Program-made: the position numbers and the translations under genes
Notes under the pieces: generated by a model
What the model saw: only the letters and a program-made list of their open reading frames with translations
Database searches by the model: none
Told to the model about the DNA's origin: nothing
Assembly: GCF_030817175.1 (NCBI RefSeq)
Contig: NZ_JAUSYY010000001.1
Location: 3,948,903-4,012,902 of the forward strand
Length of the DNA stretch: 64,000 bases
Origin: Agromyces ramosus
GTDB lineage: Bacteria > Actinomycetota > Actinomycetes > Actinomycetales > Microbacteriaceae
Direction: 5' to 3'
Shown: piece after piece, positions 8,701 to 15,634 of the stretch
Layout of the letters: the number at the start of each line of letters is the position of its first letter
How positions within the stretch are numbered: position 1 is the stretch's first letter

Positions 8701-8863
8701 CGGGGCCAGCCACCGCTATAAGGCCGCCAGCGGCAACGATGGCGGTCGTCGTCAGCGTCGCGACAGCTCGTCGACCCCGGGACCTCAGCCCGAGGGAGGA
8801 GTGCTGCTCGCCGTCACGGGCTTCGGCGCGCCATATCGGCCGCCCGAACGTAAAAATACTCAT
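5771..8863 (-). CDS. Secreted multidomain glycoside hydrolase (clan GH-A, GH39-like) with ricin-type lectin, LamG and PxKF domains
   Basis: 1030-aa exported glycanase. An N-terminal signal peptide has a long basic n-region (RSRGRR, 27-32), a hydrophobic core and an ADA cleavage site at about residue 57. The (beta/alpha)8 catalytic domain (about 60-430) has the clan GH-A acid/base in IWNEPD (Glu182) and the likely nucleophile in DITEYA (Glu279). A ricin-type beta-trefoil (about 445-590) is interrupted in its third repeat after VVQWTDGSPT by a LamG-like domain (about 590-820); the missing trefoil end, DRFWKLTRVD, follows. Then come an Ig-like segment starting APVVSVTCPP and a C-terminal PxKF domain (VPIKFTL, two cysteines). 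I chose the ATG at 8863 (GGAG 9 nt upstream) over in-frame upstream starts. The exact GH family and substrate are uncertain; the lectin suggests a polysaccharide. Two LacI operators lie in its promoter. Confidence 0.85.
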   Translation of the reverse strand: MSIFTFGRPIWRAEARDGEQHSSLGLRSRGRRAVATLTTTAIVAAGGLIAVAGPADAAPGPASTLVVQADQPFRPVTHMASGSLYGLASANVPTLDKILPIKPHTFVQKPEGGTQQPTGDALSVADTAKAAGAGVVIRLVDYLPGWPYRYNKAEWLPAVEKMVNDTKAAGKTNIVAYAIWNEPDITWQTVNGSFFDMWTDTYRLVRTLDPTMPIQGPAYSDNITSMRAFYEHAKATNTLPDVLEWHELIRSSKIKGDVENVRKILSDLNIPEPPIDITEYAAPAEVGLSGPLVGYIAKLERYGITRAELPFWNQSGALGDLLTGRNGDPNGAYWLYTWYAQMSGQMVTTTPPSNESPLDGAASVSDAGDEVRIITGGNTGPTSVKINGLDKLSLGSKVNVQLDFTASYGRTVKTDGPINISNTTYEISADGSISVPIVMNPMYGYQVVVTPAGDPTDLSGTYSLTNVNSALQLATLGGATANGNPVVQADPTATSGQVWKVVAAGQGLYKVVHTPSGRVLAIADAATSNGAPAVIADESNAEEQLWQLVPDGKGSVRLANYATGKTLGVMSLSKNDGAAVVQWTDGSPTSNCQPNGPRQPGKIGSALDFCKTSSYGSLPSGIVSNLNGDWSISTWIKPAALTNWSRVFDFGTGQTVNMFLTMNAGGAGPRFAITNSGAGAEQRLTYGGQNFPLNQWSNVVVTVSGTQGTMYLNGSVVATNSNMTLKPSALGNTTRNYLGKSQYNDPAYDGAIDDFAIYNRALSATEVAALAGGQAAAGNVAQYKFDEAGGNALQDSSGNNRNGTIVVGTGGSTSSTATDAQTADRFWKLTRVDITAPVVSVTCPPEAVVLGSTATATWSATDEANGSGLATAGEGSIGLDTSTVGARTVTVPAGTATDVAGNPSAEVSCDYAVIYDWEGFAEPVDMGDVVNSVKAGGAVPIKFTLNGDQGTDVLAAGSPIVQFGTCSSSAAVDEIEQTVTAGASGLKYDAAADQYVYVWKTEKSWAGKCATFVLQLNDGTTHTALFAFNK

Positions 8864-8928
8864 CTGCTTCGTCTCCATTGATCGAGCCGTTCTCGGTCGA
8901 ACCTGATGTAGTCCGATCCGAACGCTTG

Positions 8929-8942
8929 TCGAACCGGTTCGA
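8929..8942. promoter_or_regulatory. LacI-family operator O1 of the glycoside hydrolase gene
   Basis: TCGAACCGGTTCGA is a perfect 14-bp palindrome. It lies just downstream (minus strand) of the -10 box, covering the predicted transcription start at about 8938. The same sequence recurs 26 bp away and, with two changes, in front of the lacI-type gene. Confidence 0.75.
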
Positions 8943-8945
8943 CGC

Positions 8946-8975
8946 ATTAAAGCATCGAACCGGTTCGCCGCACAA
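8946..8975 (-). promoter_or_regulatory. Promoter of the glycoside hydrolase gene
   Basis: On the minus strand TTGTGC (8970-8975) and TTTAAT (8946-8951, 5 of 6 matches to TATAAT) are 18 bp apart. The AT-rich -10 box sits exactly between the two operator palindromes, so repressor bound at either site would block polymerase. Confidence 0.55.
8955..8968. promoter_or_regulatory. LacI-family operator O2 of the glycoside hydrolase gene
   Basis: TCGAACCGGTTCGC differs from the perfect palindrome at 8929-8942 in one end base. It fills the spacer between the -35 and -10 boxes. Centre-to-centre distance to O1 is 26 bp, about two and a half helical turns. Confidence 0.72.
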
Positions 8976-8978
8976 GAG

Positions 8979-9359
8979 GTCCGGCTCCACGACTGCGCGA
9001 ATCGGAGTCGCCCAGGCGTACGGACCTGCGCGCGCGACGCACAAATTTCGGCGGTGACGACCGCCGACATCGCGATGTTCACTTCGGCGGCGTCATGTCG
9101 CTGCCAAGAGGTCATCGGCTCGCCGTCGGACCACATATCAGAGACTCCCGGCCGGACTTGGTTCGACGTCGACGCTCCCAAGGGCAGCCAGCCATCGCGC
9201 TGGCTCACTCTCATCGGCACCCGGGTGCTGCAGTGGTGGGACCAGACAGCAGCCACTCCCCACTGAGGCAAGCGGCCCCGTCTGCCGGCACACGAGCGAC
9301 TCGTCCGCTCAGCGAGAGAGCTCTTCGCTGTGCTCACCAACCGCTGATGGCCGCCGCGC
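8979..9359. other. About 380 bp without a gene, between hydrolase promoter and LtrA gene
   Basis: No reading frame here has a ribosome binding site plus recognisable protein. The minus-strand frame that runs upstream of the hydrolase start to 9472 is only a non-coding extension. No inverted repeat with a T run was seen after the ltrA-type stop codon. Confidence 0.5.
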
Positions 9360-10556
9360 CTAGTCTTCGCGAATCGGAGCCACGCTGGTTGGTGGTTTCC
9401 GCTCCGCGATGAACAGCGCGGTGAGGATGCCCACCACGCTCGCAAGCGCGGCCAGAGGGGAAAGCATGCCAATCCCAGGTGTCAGGACGACGAAGATGGT
9501 CGCGATCGCGAGCCGCACAACACTCCACCGGCCGAGCAGCCGCCGCGCGAAGGCTGCGGTTCCTGCGAGATAGCAGGCAACTCCACCGCTGAGCGCGGCT
9601 GCACCAAAGAGCCCGAGGGCGTCGGTCGACTCGACGTGAGCCATTGCGACCTCGAGGCCGAGCGCCGCCAGCACGATCCCGCTGACCAACGCCAGATGGA
9701 GATAGGTGTATGCACCAGTCGCCGCTCGCCCGCGACCGCCGGCGGGGATTGCCTTGAGAGCGCGCTCGGCGTCACCGGCGAGGCGGCTGAAGTAGCCCCA
9801 CCACAGGCCGATGCAGATCAGCATCGACAGGACCACCCCCAGAAGGATTCCGAGACTGATCGGTTCAGCTGCGGCGCCGGCGCCGATGGCGAGAATGGAC
9901 TCGCCTAGCGCGAGAATCACGATCAGCCCGTGTCGCTCCGTGAAGTGAGCGGTGGAGCGCACTGGCCAGGCGATGCCGACGCTGGTTCGGTAGGAGACGA
10001 TCGGCTCGATCGCGACCGCCGCGATGGTGCACCAGATCTGCCACGGGGCACCTAGCACGGCGCCGGAGACGAGAAGCGCGCCGGAGGGAATGATGGAGAG
10101 TCCGACGGTGACCAGGGTGCGTCGACGTAGTTCGCGCTCGGTGAGCCATACGAAGACAATCGCGTGGGTGACCCGAGCGACCAAGTAGGCACCGACGAAC
10201 ACCATGGGTGCGAACAGGCCGCCAGGCAGGTCATCGTAGGCCTCGAGCACCACGAGACCGGCTACGAACATCGCCGTCATCCCAATGATCATCGCAACGC
10301 CCACAACCCCTTGGTCGGCGTGCGCAATGTTGGTGAGCCAGCCGTAGGAGGTCCAGGCCCACCACAGCAACGCGAGGATGACGAGCGCCTGGACGATACC
10401 AAGAGCATCGTGCTGCTGGGCCATCAGCCGACTCAGCTGGGTGAAAGCGAAGACGAAGGCCAGGTCGAAGAAGAGCTCAAGGGTAGTCACCCGGTCGCCT
10501 TCACGGCTGCTCACCGCTCGACGAGCCCGCGGCTCCCCGCTGCTGCGGCGCTTCAC
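9360..10556 (-). CDS. Low temperature requirement A (LtrA) family membrane protein
   Basis: 398-aa polytopic membrane protein of the LtrA family (named after a Listeria locus needed for growth in the cold; biochemical role unknown). The N-terminal signature TTLELFFDLAFVFAFTQLS (about 24-42) is typical. I count about ten to twelve hydrophobic segments, and the conserved ERHGLIVILALGESI motif is near residue 210. The GTG start at 10556 overlaps the stop of the upstream short-chain dehydrogenase (GTGA), and the length is normal. It is the last gene of a three-gene coupled unit with two dehydrogenases, so it is probably expressed with them under the divergent AraC-type regulator; the functional link is unclear. 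Confidence 0.88.
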   Translation of the reverse strand: MKRRSSGEPRARRAVSSREGDRVTTLELFFDLAFVFAFTQLSRLMAQQHDALGIVQALVILALLWWAWTSYGWLTNIAHADQGVVGVAMIIGMTAMFVAGLVVLEAYDDLPGGLFAPMVFVGAYLVARVTHAIVFVWLTERELRRRTLVTVGLSIIPSGALLVSGAVLGAPWQIWCTIAAVAIEPIVSYRTSVGIAWPVRSTAHFTERHGLIVILALGESILAIGAGAAAEPISLGILLGVVLSMLICIGLWWGYFSRLAGDAERALKAIPAGGRGRAATGAYTYLHLALVSGIVLAALGLEVAMAHVESTDALGLFGAAALSGGVACYLAGTAAFARRLLGRWSVVRLAIATIFVVLTPGIGMLSPLAALASVVGILTALFIAERKPPTSVAPIRED

Positions 10557-11380
10557 GGCGTGCGCGATGGTGAGCCGGCGAATGGGGCGAGGCGCTCCCA
10601 GAACAGCGCGACTAGGCGAGCGCGGTTATCCGGGTCGAGGCCATCCGCGCTGGGGCTGACCACCCGATCGTTCTCGAGGTAGGAGCCTGAGGCAAGCGGG
10701 ACCACGCTCGCGTTCAGCACCCGGTCTGCGCCATGGGCGGGCGGCCCGCCGATCTTCCCTATCATCGCGGCACTGAGCGGCGTGTTATTGAGTCCGGGAC
10801 AGAGAGCGACAACCGTGAGGGACGAGGATGCCTCCTCCTCGGCAAGCAGCGAGGACCACGTCAACATCGCGAGTTTGGCGCGGGCGTAGGCCATGACCGG
10901 TGAATACTCACGCTGCAAGTCGATGTCATCGAAGTCGAAGTGCTCGACACGGTGGGCCGATGATCCGACGTTGACGATCCGAGCACCCTCGGCGAGCGTC
11001 GGAACCAGAAGGCGGGTGAGCAGCGCCGGCGCCAGCGCGTTGACCTGCAGGGTGCGCTCGAACCCATCGGGGGTGACGATCCGCTCCGGCGAGCCGGGGA
11101 CGCCTGCGTCGTTGATGAGCAGATCGATCGGGGTCGCCAGCGACTTGACTCGCTGCACGGCAGCGACGACCTCGGATAGCTGCGTGAAGTCCGCCGCGAT
11201 GTAGTGAACCTCAGCGCTGCCCACTCGCCGGAGTCCATCGATCACGCTAGCGGCATCCTGATCCGATTCGACGCCAAGCGCGATCAGCGTCGTTGCCCTG
11301 CCGACAAGACGGAGGGCCGTCGCCTCACCGATTCCGCTGGTTGCGCCGGTAAGGACGACTGTCCCGTATCGGACGCTCAC
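10553..11380 (-). CDS. Short-chain dehydrogenase/reductase (SDR), first of a pair
   Basis: 275-aa NAD(P)-dependent oxidoreductase with a Rossmann fold. TGATSGIGEA (about 9-18) is the cofactor-binding motif. NDAG replaces the usual NNAG. Active-site Ser is in VGSSAH, and Tyr/Lys in YARAKLA. The internal order fits retinol-dehydrogenase-like or light-dependent-protochlorophyllide-reductase-like SDRs rather than classical FabG types. The GTG at 11380 overlaps the stop of the upstream SDR gene (GTGA), which fixes the start; longer in-frame extensions upstream run antisense-like through the neighbour. The substrate is unknown. The Asn-to-Asp change in the NNAG motif is conservative and does not by itself suggest inactivity. 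Confidence 0.85.
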   Translation of the reverse strand: MSVRYGTVVLTGATSGIGEATALRLVGRATTLIALGVESDQDAASVIDGLRRVGSAEVHYIAADFTQLSEVVAAVQRVKSLATPIDLLINDAGVPGSPERIVTPDGFERTLQVNALAPALLTRLLVPTLAEGARIVNVGSSAHRVEHFDFDDIDLQREYSPVMAYARAKLAMLTWSSLLAEEEASSSLTVVALCPGLNNTPLSAAMIGKIGGPPAHGADRVLNASVVPLASGSYLENDRVVSPSADGLDPDNRARLVALFWERLAPFAGSPSRTP

Positions 11381-12156
11381 AGCGCGTATCCTCCGGCTGC
11401 CTGGATGTCCTGGCCGGTGATCCACGCGGAGTCGTCGGAGACGAGGAAGGCAATGACCTTTCCGACATCTGCAGGTTCGCCGATCCGCCCGAATGCGGTC
11501 TTGGCCGCGATACCGTCGATCACCTGCGGGAATCGCTCGAAGGCGTTGTCGGCCAGGCGGGTACGGGTCGGGCCGGGGGCGATCGAGTTGACGCGGATCG
11601 AGCGGCTGCTGAGTTCTTTGGCAAGGAAGCGGGTGGCTGTGACCAGGCCGGCCTTCATCGCCGCGTAGCCGGAGTAGCCCGGTTCCGTGTCTCCGGGGCG
11701 CACGGCGCTGCTGGAGGTGTTGACGATCGAGCCGCCGGTCTCGATCAAGGGCAGGAGCGCCTGAGTGAGGAAGTACGGTCCGCGGAGAAGCACTCGGTAG
11801 TAGGCGTCGAAGGCCTCCTCCGTCATCTCCTCGAAGCCCATGCCGCCGCCGAAGCCAGCATTGTTCACCAAGGCATGGATTCGGCCTTTGTTCCACTCGC
11901 TTTTCAGCACGCCGGTGAGAGCGTCCGTGAAGTCCGGGAAGGTGTCAGTGCGGCCGATATCGAGCGGGAGTGCGACGGCGGTGCCACCGTTCTCCAGGAT
12001 GTCCGCGACGGTCCTTTCAGCGCCCTCGGGGCGTGCGTTGTAGGTGGCGATGACGCCCATGCCGCGCGCGGCGATCTCGATGGCGGCGCCGCGTCCGATG
12101 CCGGAGCTCGCTCCGGTAATGACGACGATCTTCTGGTCAGCTGTCTGTTCGCTCAT
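11377..12156 (-). CDS. Short-chain dehydrogenase/reductase (SDR), classical type
   Basis: 259-aa classical SDR. It has TGASSGIGRG (about 14-23) for cofactor binding, NNAG (about 97-100), catalytic Ser in NTSSSAV, and YSGYAAMKAG with Tyr/Lys. It ends with the WITGQDIQAAGGYAL tail common in FabG-like enzymes. First gene of the SDR-SDR-LtrA unit; 122 bp separate it from the divergent AraC-type regulator, which probably controls it. Related clusters in other bacteria act on xenobiotics or sugars, but the substrate here cannot be told from sequence. The ATG start at 12156 gives a normal N-terminus. Confidence 0.9.
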   Translation of the reverse strand: MSEQTADQKIVVITGASSGIGRGAAIEIAARGMGVIATYNARPEGAERTVADILENGGTAVALPLDIGRTDTFPDFTDALTGVLKSEWNKGRIHALVNNAGFGGGMGFEEMTEEAFDAYYRVLLRGPYFLTQALLPLIETGGSIVNTSSSAVRPGDTEPGYSGYAAMKAGLVTATRFLAKELSSRSIRVNSIAPGPTRTRLADNAFERFPQVIDGIAAKTAFGRIGEPADVGKVIAFLVSDDSAWITGQDIQAAGGYAL

Positions 12157-12278
12157 GCATCAAGACAATCGTCACAGCAACATGGGGAGGTAGGGGAATC
12201 CAAGCGACTCCTTGCACAATCCCGCCAACGTCGCCAGAAATCGGTGCCTTCGTCGAAGGATGCTGTTTCACTCTCTGT
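12157..12278. promoter_or_regulatory. Divergent promoter region between SDR operon and AraC gene
   Basis: 122 bp shared by two divergent genes. It contains a small inverted repeat, CAAG-6-CTTG (12201-12214), that could be a regulator half-site pair, but I see no clear -35/-10 pair for either direction. Confidence 0.3.
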
Positions 12279-13175
12279 ATGTCCTTCGATGAGTTCCGCG
12301 CCTTGGTCGCACGACACGCCCCTAGCGGTATCAGTTCGACGGCGATCCCCGGAGTCCTCGTTTCACGGATGAATGACGGTGGCTCGCAGGACGAGTCGAC
12401 CACGGGCACGGTCCTGGCGGTCGTCGCGCAGGGCACCAAGCGGCTCTCCGTGGGCGGAACGATTCACGACTACGGGGTCGGCCAATACTTGGTCGCTTCC
12501 GTGGACCTCCCGGTGTCCGGTCACTTCATCGACGCCACCCCGGACCATCCCGCGTTGGGGTTCGGTCTCGAACTGCGTCCGGAGGTCATTGCGGAGATGA
12601 TGCTCACTGCCGCTGCGGCAGAGTTCAATCGGCCCGCCCGCGGGGAATCTTCCCCGCCTGCGATCGCGGTCGGCGCGACCTCGGCGCGACTACTCGACGC
12701 CACCCTCCGAATGCTCAGGTTGCTCGATCACCCGCGCGACATCCCGATTCTCGCTCCGATGATCGAACGGGAGATCCTCTGGCTGATCATGTCCGATGAG
12801 CAGGGCGCCACCGTGCGCCAGCTCGGCCTAGCCGACAGCAGCCTCAGCCGGGTCCGCCACGTCGTCCGCTGGATGCGCGAACACTTCGCCGAATCTCTCC
12901 GCGTCGACGACCTCGCAGAGCTCGCCCGGATGAGTCCCTCAGCGTTCCACCGAGCGTTCCATGCGGTGACGTCGATGAGCCCAATCCAGTATCAGAAGAG
13001 CATCCGATTGCAGGAGGCACGACTGCGACTCCTCGCCAAGCCCGGCGACATCGGCGCAACCGCCTATGCGGTCGGTTACGAGAGCCCCTCGCAGTTCAGT
13101 CGGGAGTACAGGCGTGAGTTCGGCGCTTCGCCCAGCGAAGACGCCGCCTCCCTCCGCGCGTCGGCGCGGCCATAG
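12279..13175 (+). CDS. AraC-family transcriptional regulator
   Basis: 298-aa regulator. The N-terminal part (about 20-160) is the AraC_N-type cupin domain seen in regulators with a PGVLVSR start and a YLVASVDLPVSG strand. The C-terminal part (about 195-295) carries two helix-turn-helix motifs; DDLAELARMSPSAFHRAFHA and the AYAVGYESPSQFSREYRREF signature are clear. The gene is divergent from the SDR-SDR-LtrA unit, the usual arrangement for a local activator or repressor of dehydrogenase genes. The ligand is unknown. The ATG at 12279 starts the conserved domain; no strong ribosome binding site is visible. Confidence 0.92.
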   Translation: MSFDEFRALVARHAPSGISSTAIPGVLVSRMNDGGSQDESTTGTVLAVVAQGTKRLSVGGTIHDYGVGQYLVASVDLPVSGHFIDATPDHPALGFGLELRPEVIAEMMLTAAAAEFNRPARGESSPPAIAVGATSARLLDATLRMLRLLDHPRDIPILAPMIEREILWLIMSDEQGATVRQLGLADSSLSRVRHVVRWMREHFAESLRVDDLAELARMSPSAFHRAFHAVTSMSPIQYQKSIRLQEARLRLLAKPGDIGATAYAVGYESPSQFSREYRREFGASPSEDAASLRASARP

Positions 13176-13224
13176 CCCTTCCCATGGATGGAAGCGCCAC
13201 GGCCGGGCCGTGACCCGCCCTCGG

Positions 13225-13445
13225 TCATTGACCGTCGCGCTCGATCTGCTTGCCCGTGGCGCGCCCCGGTTCGCGGCGACCGCCCGCCGGACGCCGATGC
13301 TGCGATCGCGCGAAAGCATGTCGAGCACGTCGCGAGGAGCCCGCTCGTTCATGGCGACGTCTTCTCGCACCCGCGTGAGCCGGTCTTCGGCGAGTTGCCG
13401 TGGGACCGTTCCAGGTGCTGCGGTGTTCCGCATGGCAAGACTCAT
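13225..13445 (-). pseudogene. Remnant of a leucine-rich-repeat-variant (LRV) protein
   Basis: The minus frame starting at ATG 13445 carries about three LRV-type repeats with the VR-x-x-VA-x-N-x-x-AP-x-x-VL pattern (VREDVAMNERAPRDVLDML, then VRRAVAANRGAPRA). The pattern then breaks. One frame over, the sequence continues as KQIERDGQ and a stop at 13225, so a frameshift near 13253 is likely. Only the end of a much longer repeat protein would be left. The ATG directly follows the stop of the NERD remnant. Such repeat proteins are common in actinobacterial accessory regions; function unknown. Confidence 0.5.
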
Positions 13446-13726
13446 TCAGTGAAGGGCACATGCAAGCTGATCGCGGACCAGCGCCACGTTCACTCCGACT
13501 GCTTCGCGGTCAGTGAGTAGTTTCGCAAGACGCTTCGGCCACAACACGTGATGTCGCGCGTCGTGAACGCGCCGCCGACCAGTGGCCAGTCCGCGTCAAT
13601 GAAGCAGAGAGCACCAGAAACGGGTACATCATCGCCAAGGATGCCTCGAACGACGCCGAGCTGTCTCAGCATCCCGTGGACGAGTTTCGTGGAGTCCCGT
13701 CCGCCGACGACGAGCTTTTCGATTCC
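13446..13726 (-). pseudogene. Remnant of a NERD (nuclease-related domain) protein with a frameshift
   Basis: Reading the minus strand from 13726, the peptide GIEKLVVGGRDSTKLVHG, then VSGALCFIDADWPLVGGAF, matches the C-terminal half of NERD-domain proteins. A frameshift of one base near 13545-13549 then moves the match to the frame VLWPKRLAKLLTD, which runs to a stop at 13446. An in-frame TAA at 13727-13729 cuts the gene upstream and no N-terminal half is seen. The match is by recall of family motifs, not by a search. NERD proteins are predicted nucleases, often in accessory DNA. Confidence 0.6.
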
Positions 13727-13848
13727 TTATGAGTGCGGCACAGATCCTGTTTGTTCGCTGTCTGACGTGATCCGTTGTGGATCGTCGCGAACCTGGGGCG
13801 ATCTTCAAGAAGGCCCCAAAGGCCCCGCGGGCTCAACTTAACGAAAAG

Positions 13849-13880
13849 AACTCCTGAGAACTTCGCGTTCATCAGGGGTT
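13849..13880 (-). terminator. Terminator after tRNA-Ala
   Basis: On the minus strand AACCCCTGA-T-GAAC pairs with GTTC-TCAGGAGTT around a GCGAA loop, a 13-bp stem with one mismatch and one bulge. It is followed by CTTTT, giving a classic intrinsic terminator 2 bp past the tRNA CCA end. Confidence 0.7.
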
Positions 13881-13881
13881 T

Positions 13882-13957
13882 TGGTGGATCTGAGGGGACT
13901 CGAACCCCTGACCCCCTGCATGCCATGCAGGTGCGCTACCAGCTGCGCCACAGACCC
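13882..13957 (-). tRNA. tRNA-Ala (anticodon GGC), CCA encoded
   Basis: Minus-strand cloverleaf of 76 nt. The acceptor stem GGGTCTG/CAGATCC (one G-T pair) is followed by ACCA. The anticodon stem CCTGC/GCAGG carries loop ATGGCAT with anticodon GGC. The T-arm has GGTTCGAGTC in the context GGGG-TTCGAGT-CCCC, and the D-arm has AGCTGGTAGC. It lies 92 bp downstream of rsfS on the same strand and borders the accessory block at 4-13.9 kb. Confidence 0.96.
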
Positions 13958-14049
13958 GTACGCCCTGTTCCGGGCAACGAATTGAGCTTACACCAGCCTC
14001 CGCCTGCGAAAGAAATCGAGGGGCCCTCGCAGAGCGGATGCTCCGCCGG

Positions 14050-14424
14050 TCAGCTCTTCGCGGCGAGGAGCGGCGCCACCGGCAGCGCCGGGCAGTCGGC
14101 CCAGAGCCGCTCGAGTCCGTAGTAGAGGCGCTCTTCACGGTGGAACACGTGCACCACGAGGTCGCCGAAATCGAGGAGGATCCACCGGCCGGTGTGGTGT
14201 CCCTCACGGCGACGAGTCGGCGTGCCCGCCTTGCCGAGCACCGACTCGATCTCGTCGGCGATCGCGATGACATTGCGCTCGGAGTTGCCGGTGACGAGGA
14301 GGAAGACATCGGCGAAGGGCAGGGGCACGGAAACGTCGAGGGCGACGAGATCTTCGCCGCCCTTGGAATCGGCCGCCCTCGCGGCAAGCGCGAGGGAGTC
14401 GAGTGCCTGGTCGGATGCGGTCAT
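14050..14424 (-). CDS. rsfS: Ribosome silencing factor RsfS
   Basis: 124-aa RsfS (Iojap/DUF143) protein. It binds ribosomal protein L14 and prevents subunit joining when nutrients are short. Typical features are DLVALDVSVPLPFADVFLLV, then GNSERNVIAIADEIE, and the C-terminal WILLDFGDLVVHVFHREERLYYGLERLW block that is nearly invariant. I chose the ATG at 14424, where homology begins, rather than the longer open frame to 14541. It sits 55 nt behind the Pro/Ala-rich membrane protein gene and downstream of nadD; nadD-rsfS linkage is widely conserved. Confidence 0.95.
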   Translation of the reverse strand: MTASDQALDSLALAARAADSKGGEDLVALDVSVPLPFADVFLLVTGNSERNVIAIADEIESVLGKAGTPTRRREGHHTGRWILLDFGDLVVHVFHREERLYYGLERLWADCPALPVAPLLAAKS

Positions 14425-14479
14425 GCGCTCACTTCCGGATATTGGGATCGGTGGGTGCCGCGGTTCTGGGATGCCACGA

Positions 14480-15634
14480 CTAGAAGAGACCGGCGATCGC
14501 GCCGATGACGAGCGTGGCGACGACCCCGAGTGCGAGTACACCGGCGGTGACCGCGAGCACGAGCGGAACGTTCATGCCCTCCTTCTTCGGAGCGGACATC
14601 ATGGCCCGTGACGCGCCCTGCGTGCTGATCGCACGAGTCGCGGCGACGGGTGCGACGCCCGTGCCGACGTCTTCGACCCGGTCGAAGAGACGATCGACCT
14701 CGGAGGAGTCGATCTGGCTCGGGTGCACGCCGGTCGCCCCGTAGCTGCGAGGGAGGTCGATGGAACCGGTGGCGATGATCTCACCGGCGGAGGCGAGCGG
14801 GTTGCCCATCGGTCCGTGGTCGGGCAGCGACGGCAGGATCAGCGCGTTCGTGGTCGTGGGAACGCCGTGGCTGAGTCCGCCGCGCGAGAGCATCTGGTCG
14901 AACGGCTCGGCGCGTTCGATCGGGGCGTTGAGCTGCGCGGTCCAGTGCCCGACCGGCTTCGGCTCCGCGACGTCGGGCACACCCGGCTGCGCCTGCCCGG
15001 GCTGGGCGAACACGGGCTGCTGGGCGGGGGCCGGCCGGTATACCGGCGTGGGCGCCGGCACGGGCTGCGCCGAGGACTCGGGATTCGCCGATGCGGGCAT
15101 CGGCGTCGATGACGCGGGCGTGGGCGGCGTGACTGAGGCAGGATCGTCGACATCGTCGACATCGTCGAAGTCGACGTCGAGCTCGCCGAGCTGGCTGGCG
15201 TCGAGCATGGCGCGCAGCTCTCGGCGCGTGAGCGTTCGTTCGGGTGCCGTCGTCTCGACGCGCTCCGCGGCACGCGCCGGGGCGGGAGGCTGCGGAGGCG
15301 GGGGCTGAACCGCCCTGGGAGCGAATGGGGTCTGGACGGGCGCCGGGGCGGGCGGGGCCGCTCCGAACGACGAAGGCTGCTGGCCGTAGACGCCAGCCGA
15401 CTGCGGCGTGGCGTACGCGGCGGGGGCGGCTGCCGGGACGGGCTGCGCCGATGGCGCGGGCGACTGCGGGCGCGGGGTCGGCATGGGTGGCACCGGCTGA
15501 TGAGCCTGCTGCGGCGCTGCGTAGGCCGCAGGCGCTGGCTCGGGGGTCGGCGATGGCGCCTGCTGCTCGTGCAGCAGGCGTTCGCGCTCTCGCGCCTCGC
15601 GGCGCGTCAGCGGCGGTTCCTGCGACGACGTCAT
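14480..15634 (-). CDS. Pro/Ala-rich membrane-anchored protein of unknown function
   Basis: 384-aa protein. It begins [21 protein letters not shown] long low-complexity Pro/Ala/Gln region follows (about 25-150), then a second [10 protein letters not shown] motif (about 150) before an acidic [13 protein letters not shown] stretch. A more structured part comes next (about 250-340), and one C-terminal transmembrane helix (about 350-384, [23 protein letters not shown]) ends the protein. The start overlaps the nadD stop (ATGA), so it is coupled to nadD and rsfS. The tail-anchored topology and charged N-terminus suggest a cytoplasmic domain tethered to the membrane. I do not recognise a named family; proteins at this place in related genomes are annotated as hypothetical. 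Confidence 0.75.
   Translation of the reverse strand: MTSSQEPPLTRREARERERLLHEQQAPSPTPEPAPAAYAAPQQAHQPVPPMPTPRPQSPAPSAQPVPAAAPAAYATPQSAGVYGQQPSSFGAAPPAPAPVQTPFAPRAVQPPPPQPPAPARAAERVETTAPERTLTRRELRAMLDASQLGELDVDFDDVDDVDDPASVTPPTPASSTPMPASANPESSAQPVPAPTPVYRPAPAQQPVFAQPGQAQPGVPDVAEPKPVGHWTAQLNAPIERAEPFDQMLSRGGLSHGVPTTTNALILPSLPDHGPMGNPLASAGEIIATGSIDLPRSYGATGVHPSQIDSSEVDRLFDRVEDVGTGVAPVAATRAISTQGASRAMMSAPKKEGMNVPLVLAVTAGVLALGVVATLVIGAIAGLF

Noticed and set aside
8864-9472. Extension of the hydrolase frame by about 200 codons upstream
   Set aside because: It would place coding sequence over the promoter and operators, before a signal peptide; ATG 8863 has a good ribosome binding site.
13176-13881. 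Integrase or att site next to tRNA-Ala
   Set aside because: No recombinase-like peptide in any frame and no direct repeat of the tRNA end was found by eye in the left part of the block.
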